Shown here one piece after another: positions 60,262 to 64,000 of a stretch of DNA of 64,000 nt. Source of the DNA: Mimachlamys varia (Eukaryota; Mollusca; Bivalvia; Pectinida; Pectinidae); NCBI GenBank assembly GCA_947623455.1, contig OX392527.1, positions 30,992,201 through 31,056,200 on the forward strand, written 5' to 3'. Made by a program: the position numbers and the translations under genes. Within the stretch, counting starts at the first letter, position 1. Each line of letters begins with the position of its first letter. The notes under the pieces are model-generated. The model was not told where the DNA came from and did not search any database. It saw only the letters and a list, made by a program, of their open reading frames with translations.

Positions 60262-61440
60262 AACATCAAAGATGGGCGACTTTAGGCAATATTGTTTTCA
60301 GATCAGTTAAAAAATGGACTGTACATAACTGGACTCCCTACTGGAAAACCTATAATTTTAGAATGATATATCTAGAACTTGTCAAGGAATAACGATAGTA
60401 AACTTTTTATATAAAAAACTAAGGACCACTGCAAACCTGTATTAGGAATGATCCGTCAAGTAATTGTCAAGCAAAGGCGATTAATTATGACAATAATGAG
60501 TATAAAATTCAAGATTGCCGCTTGTCGGTCATATTGTATTTTGGATCAGTCCAAAACGGTCCAGTGCAAACAAGGGAGAACCTTTTATGAAATCTAAGAA
60601 CAATCTGTTAGTTCTTGTCAATATATGTTAATGACAATGATGCATTCTGAGCTTGTCTAGAAATAGCGATAACGCACCATTTCTGTTAAATCCAAGATGG
60701 CCGCCAGTCGGCAAATTATTTTTCAGATCAATCGATCCGAATATGAAATAATGAACATCAACTAGGTATATAGGTTCTATAGTATGGAAAAAAGAGAATA
60801 CCGAAGCGATAACAAAACCATAATCCGAACTCAAAATCGATTAAACTAGGGGCAAAATATGAACAAAGGAAAGATTTATATGACACTTGTAAAAGTACAA
60901 GATAAGAAGAATATGAGAACCGAGTCATCATTGTCAATCACACCAAGTAGACACAGTAATGAGCATACCCGCACACGTCCATCTTATTATCATTTAAAGA
61001 TCCAAATATTTCTCAATGAGACAAAGGTGGCCACTATGCCACTCGCCCATAGTTCTGATCAGGCTGGATCTCTCGTATCCTTGTGTTGTTATTTTGTTTG
61101 TCAGTCGTCAACATCGATCAGGAATATAACGATATTTAGAGCATGCCCTAGAAAATTGAGACTGATTCATCCAGTATTTGTCAAGAAATAGCACTGACTA
61201 TTATTGTCAAATAATTGATTGGCGCCTGTAACAACAGTCTGAAAAATGGGGCAATGCATGAGTAGAAACCAAGAGAAACCCGCAAAATAAATCGAAGAAT
61301 GATCCATCAAAAACTTTTTGCAGAAATGGAGATCAAAGAACTGTACAACGACGGACCAAGAATGGACCACAGACTACGGATCATGGACTAAGGGCGATTG
61401 GAATACATTTTTATATATGTAGCTCATCGTCTGACGATGA
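60262..61440. mobile_element. Composite bivalve-type dispersed element with a nested retrotransposon tail
   Basis: Three diverged internal units carry an 'AAGATGGCCGCCAGTCGGCA'-type word (60268, about 60513, 60695) with TTGTCAAG-A-ATAACGAT-type ends. The 3' part (61317-61440) reads ATGGAGATCAAAGAACTGTA, then ACGACGGACCAAG, GGACCACAGACTACGG and GGGCGATTGGAAT, then a short palindrome CATCGTCTGACGATG. I recall this motif order from abundant bivalve repeats. The body is interrupted at 60785-61165 by a minus-strand retrotransposon tail. Confidence 0.6.
60785..61165 (-). mobile_element. Retrotransposon 3' end with RT C-terminal remnant (-), nested
   Basis: GAGAATACCGAAGCGATAAC, CTCAAAATCGATTAAACTAG, GAACAAAGGAAAGATTTATATG and GAGAACCGAGTCATCATTG, then ATTTCTCAATGAGACAAAGG and GCCCATAGTTCTGATC, and on to the CCTTGTGTTGTTATTTTG stretch seen in the copies at 29.8 and 44.2 kb. 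The middle of the tail, including the GTTCCGGAAGAG block, is deleted. Confidence 0.75.
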
Positions 61441-62564
61441 TAATGCGGTAAATTGGTTTACTTATAAAACACACAACACTTTAACATTAAAGTTGAGACA
61501 GAATAACAGCCATATTATCTACATCACAATATCAAACTGCTGTGTTACACTTACACCAGACATTTACTGAATTAAAATACAATTAATATATAGGGATATC
61601 TGACGAGAGCCCGCTGGGATCAAGATGCATGGGCATCGCATTTTGAAACGATATGCCAAGAAAAAACTAATGAATAATTTACAACAGAGTTTGGAAACGC
61701 TGTTAAACCGTTAAATAAAAATTCCAGGAGATAGTATCTTCATTTAGTTAGATATAAAAAAAACTGAAATATCACAGTCTTGGAACTCGATGGGTTCGTG
61801 TAAGAGGAGGTATAACAGTTTCATAATACGAGTAGATTAATCATATAATACTATCATAAGTAACAACGTTATTGCAGAACAATGAAAATAGCATTTGATT
61901 GAATTTATTTTCCCTTGGGGAAAGCAAGTTTAGCTCATTTAGTAATAGCGTTAATGACAACTCAAATAATTACTCTCCTATTTAAAAAGTAAAACATTAA
62001 TCTACTAGATTAGACAACTCAAATTATTATAGAGTAAACAAGCATAACTCAAATAGTTGAAGAGTATAACAAACTACTCTCCTAGTTAAAAAATAAAATA
62101 TTACTCTACTAGATAGAGGAAAAGATAACTTTGATATTAATATATTAATGGAGGACTCCAATATTTATTCAGTAGAAATAACTTTAACAACTATATAGAG
62201 ACTATGCAATGGCTTCCCGTTAAATATCATCGCACTCGTAAAAACATGTTTTAAATCTGCCATACGAGTGAAATATATTTTATATCTAATAGAAAACCAT
62301 TGAATTGTCTTTTTATTACATTTTCGAGATTGCCAAAAGTCTGATTTTATTTTCACCATTGCGGTTTCAACTGATCGGGACGGAGTGCGTAAGGCTTCTA
62401 GAATATTAATACGCCACATGATGATGTTCTATTTTTGTTCAAAATATAGTCAAAACACAAAAATATATCAATGAAATCAATTAGATATCTAATAATATCC
62501 AAAATACTATAAAGGTTTTATATTTCCTTACTTCATATGATGTGATTCTGGAATAAGGAAAAAT
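61441..62564. other. No gene recognised; faint AT-rich repeats near 61965-62115
   Basis: ACTCTCCTA-TTAAAAAGTAAAA and ATCTACTAGAT words recur twice (about 61970-62025 and 62075-62125), related in style to the 27-bp array at 62565. An 84-codon minus-strand frame (62165-62419) looks like chance. Confidence 0.4.
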
Positions 62565-63012
62565 TAGTACACAAATATCGCGCAATGATATTGGACCGAA
62601 ACTCCATAACTCCATAAATAACAAAGTAAAAGATAACATAACTCCTTCCGTTATAGAGTACGAATAAACACAACTACATAGGTTATATAGTGTAACATAT
62701 CTCCAAAAATTATAGAGAAAACATAACTCCATAAGTTATAAATTAAGACATAACTCCATAAGTTATAATGTTTAATATAACTCCACACGTTAGAAAAGAA
62801 AAATACCTCCAAAAGTTATAGAGTAAAACATAAATCCATCAGTTAAGAGTATCAATCAACTCCAAAAGTTATAGAGTAAAACATAACTCAATAAGTTATA
62901 GAGTATCAATTAACTCCAAAAGTTATTACTAAGAGTAAAACATAACTCCATCAGTCATAGAGTAGAACATAACTCGGTAAATCATGGAGTAAAACCCAAC
63001 TCCTTCAGTCTT
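62565..63012 (+). repeat. Third 27-bp minisatellite (AACTCCATAAGTTATAGAG), diverged
   Basis: About 15 units of roughly 27 bp with ATAACTCCATAAGTTATAGA and then GTAAAAC. Consecutive units from 62865 to 63012 keep a 27-bp spacing (AGTTATAGAG, AGTTATAGAG, then AGTCATAGAG, AATCATGGAG after one longer unit). Unrelated in sequence to the other two 27-bp arrays. Confidence 0.8.
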
Positions 63013-63104
63013 ATTGTGACACATAATATATTCCAGTGGCATTAACGGGATGTTGATTTTGAATAACTCGAAATATCTCCTGATCAGTCTTGAGCGCCTC
63101 CTTC

Positions 63105-63700
63105 TCAAAAATGTTTCGTCTATGAAGATATTTGGTTTTGTCCACCTTTTTTTCTACCATACAATATACCAAACTAAAAGAAAACAAAGATACAGATATT
63201 TGGCTGTGACCGATTATGGAGCATACTCTGTGAAATAAAAACACAAAAAGGGCAAGAAATATACTGAGGAATATATAGTGCGAATCATTGAATTCCTGGT
63301 CGGCAATATTTTGGTTGATTTTGGAGAAAATATTTTCCAACATTTTGTTCTTATGGGAACAAACCATGCCCCACTCTTGGCTGGCTTGTTTTTGTTCTCA
63401 TACGAGGCTGTATTGGTCGAGGGGCTCATAAGGACAGGTAACGAAAACCTTGCCAAATATTTCAATTTCACTTTCAGGTATATAGACGATGTGTTGTCTA
63501 TAAACAGCAAGATATTTGCTGACCTAATCATTCTTATATACCTTTCTGTACTTTAAATCAATGACACAACATAGTCTTCTACATCAGCTTCTTACTTCGA
63601 TCTTTAACCAGCACGGTTTACTTACTACTAAGCTGTACGATAAAAGTGACGATTTCGATATCCGTAAACTATCCTTTCCTTCATGTTGGAGAGAGCATAA
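63105..63700 (+). pseudogene. Reverse transcriptase palm-domain fossil (YIDDVLS family)
   Basis: Several frames together spell an RT. MKIFGFVHLFF (near 63126) corresponds to the 'F-D-F-S-T-L-Y-T-T-I-P' motif. RIIEFLVGNILVDFG, MGTNHAPLLAGLFLFSYEA and FNFTFRYIDDVLSIN (63464-63505) follow in one frame. The catalytic YIDD lies at 63479-63490. After a stop and frame change, LYDKSDDFDIRKLSFPS (63630-63680) continues the family order. Frame breaks occur at several points (stop near 63236, a short deletion before MGTN, stop near 63555), so it is inactive. The family is probably the same as the 3'-tail copies throughout this window, since those encode the matching C-terminal part. Assignment to a named retroelement clade is not attempted. 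Confidence 0.85.
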
Positions 63701-64000
63701 ACTGGCTCCCTCCTCTATCATAGTATACAGATATTGAAAAAAATAGTCAAATAAATTTAGATCATTTGGATGCCTGATTCAAGTTTGAAACAAGGTGAGA
63801 TAAGCTATGAGTAATATAAAGAAGAAAAATTCTCTACAGAAAGTTAGGGGCTCGTAGCCATTCTAGAGAGAGCACTGAACTTGATTGTCAAATGCATTCA
63901 AACGATTGAACAATTAAGCTATGCTAATCTGAAATGTACAAGCTTGCTTCATTACTAGGATGGGATATCTTAAGAGTCAGTGACAAATGAATAATACTAA
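63701..64000. other. No feature recognised
   Basis: Possibly more decayed RT-element sequence, but I cannot align it. Confidence 0.35.

Overview
This is eukaryotic, AT-rich, intron-rich and repeat-dominated DNA. It most likely comes from a bivalve mollusc. The grounds are the lophotrochozoan-looking Cys-loop receptor, a YIDDVLS-box reverse transcriptase family that I recall from bivalve genomes, and dispersed repeats with 'CCAAGATGGCCGCC' and 'GCGCTTTACA' motifs. The species cannot be named from the sequence. There are no prokaryotic operons, rRNA genes or intact tRNA genes.

The one convincing gene is the 3' half of a nicotinic acetylcholine receptor-like (Cys-loop) subunit on the + strand. 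It is spread over 31.9 kb. The window opens inside an exon encoding the end of M2 and the M2-M3 loop (1-46). A second, paralogous version of that exon follows only 60 nt later (107-193). The M3 exon is at 10350-10465. The last exon, with the intracellular domain, M4 and stop codon, is at 31492-31899. All splice phases agree. The two M2 exons look like a mutually exclusive pair, which is the most interesting functional point here.

Intron 194-10349 (10.2 kb) holds a ~52-bp minisatellite (4.29-5.53 kb) and a 768-bp near-perfect tandem duplication (6.71-8.25 kb) carrying a decayed GIY-YIG endonuclease fragment. Intron 10466-31491 (21 kb) is about three-quarters minisatellite. It contains a 26-bp array (11.15-12.8 kb), an 11.5-kb array of a related 27-bp unit (13.5-25.0 kb) and an 81-bp three-unit derivative (25.4-26.7 kb). 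The 27-bp array includes a 4,855-bp block duplicated in tandem. A 31-bp array lies about 0.6 kb before the last exon.

Downstream of the gene (31.9-64 kb) I recognise no intact gene. The region holds a second, unrelated 27-bp minisatellite with higher-order structure (34.2-37.5 kb) and several diverged 60-76 bp arrays (37.5-41 kb). It also holds a 102-bp array (58.3 kb), a third AT-rich 27-bp array (62.6-63.0 kb) and many transposon fossils. These include about 13 copies of the 3' tail of one retrotransposon family on both strands, a reverse transcriptase palm-domain fossil at 63.1-63.7 kb, a MITE nested in a retrotransposon tail at 49.9-50.1 kb, two tRNA-derived SINE-like pieces and a composite element at 60.3-61.4 kb. 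Very long stop-free stretches inside the arrays follow from 27 being divisible by three and are not annotated as genes.
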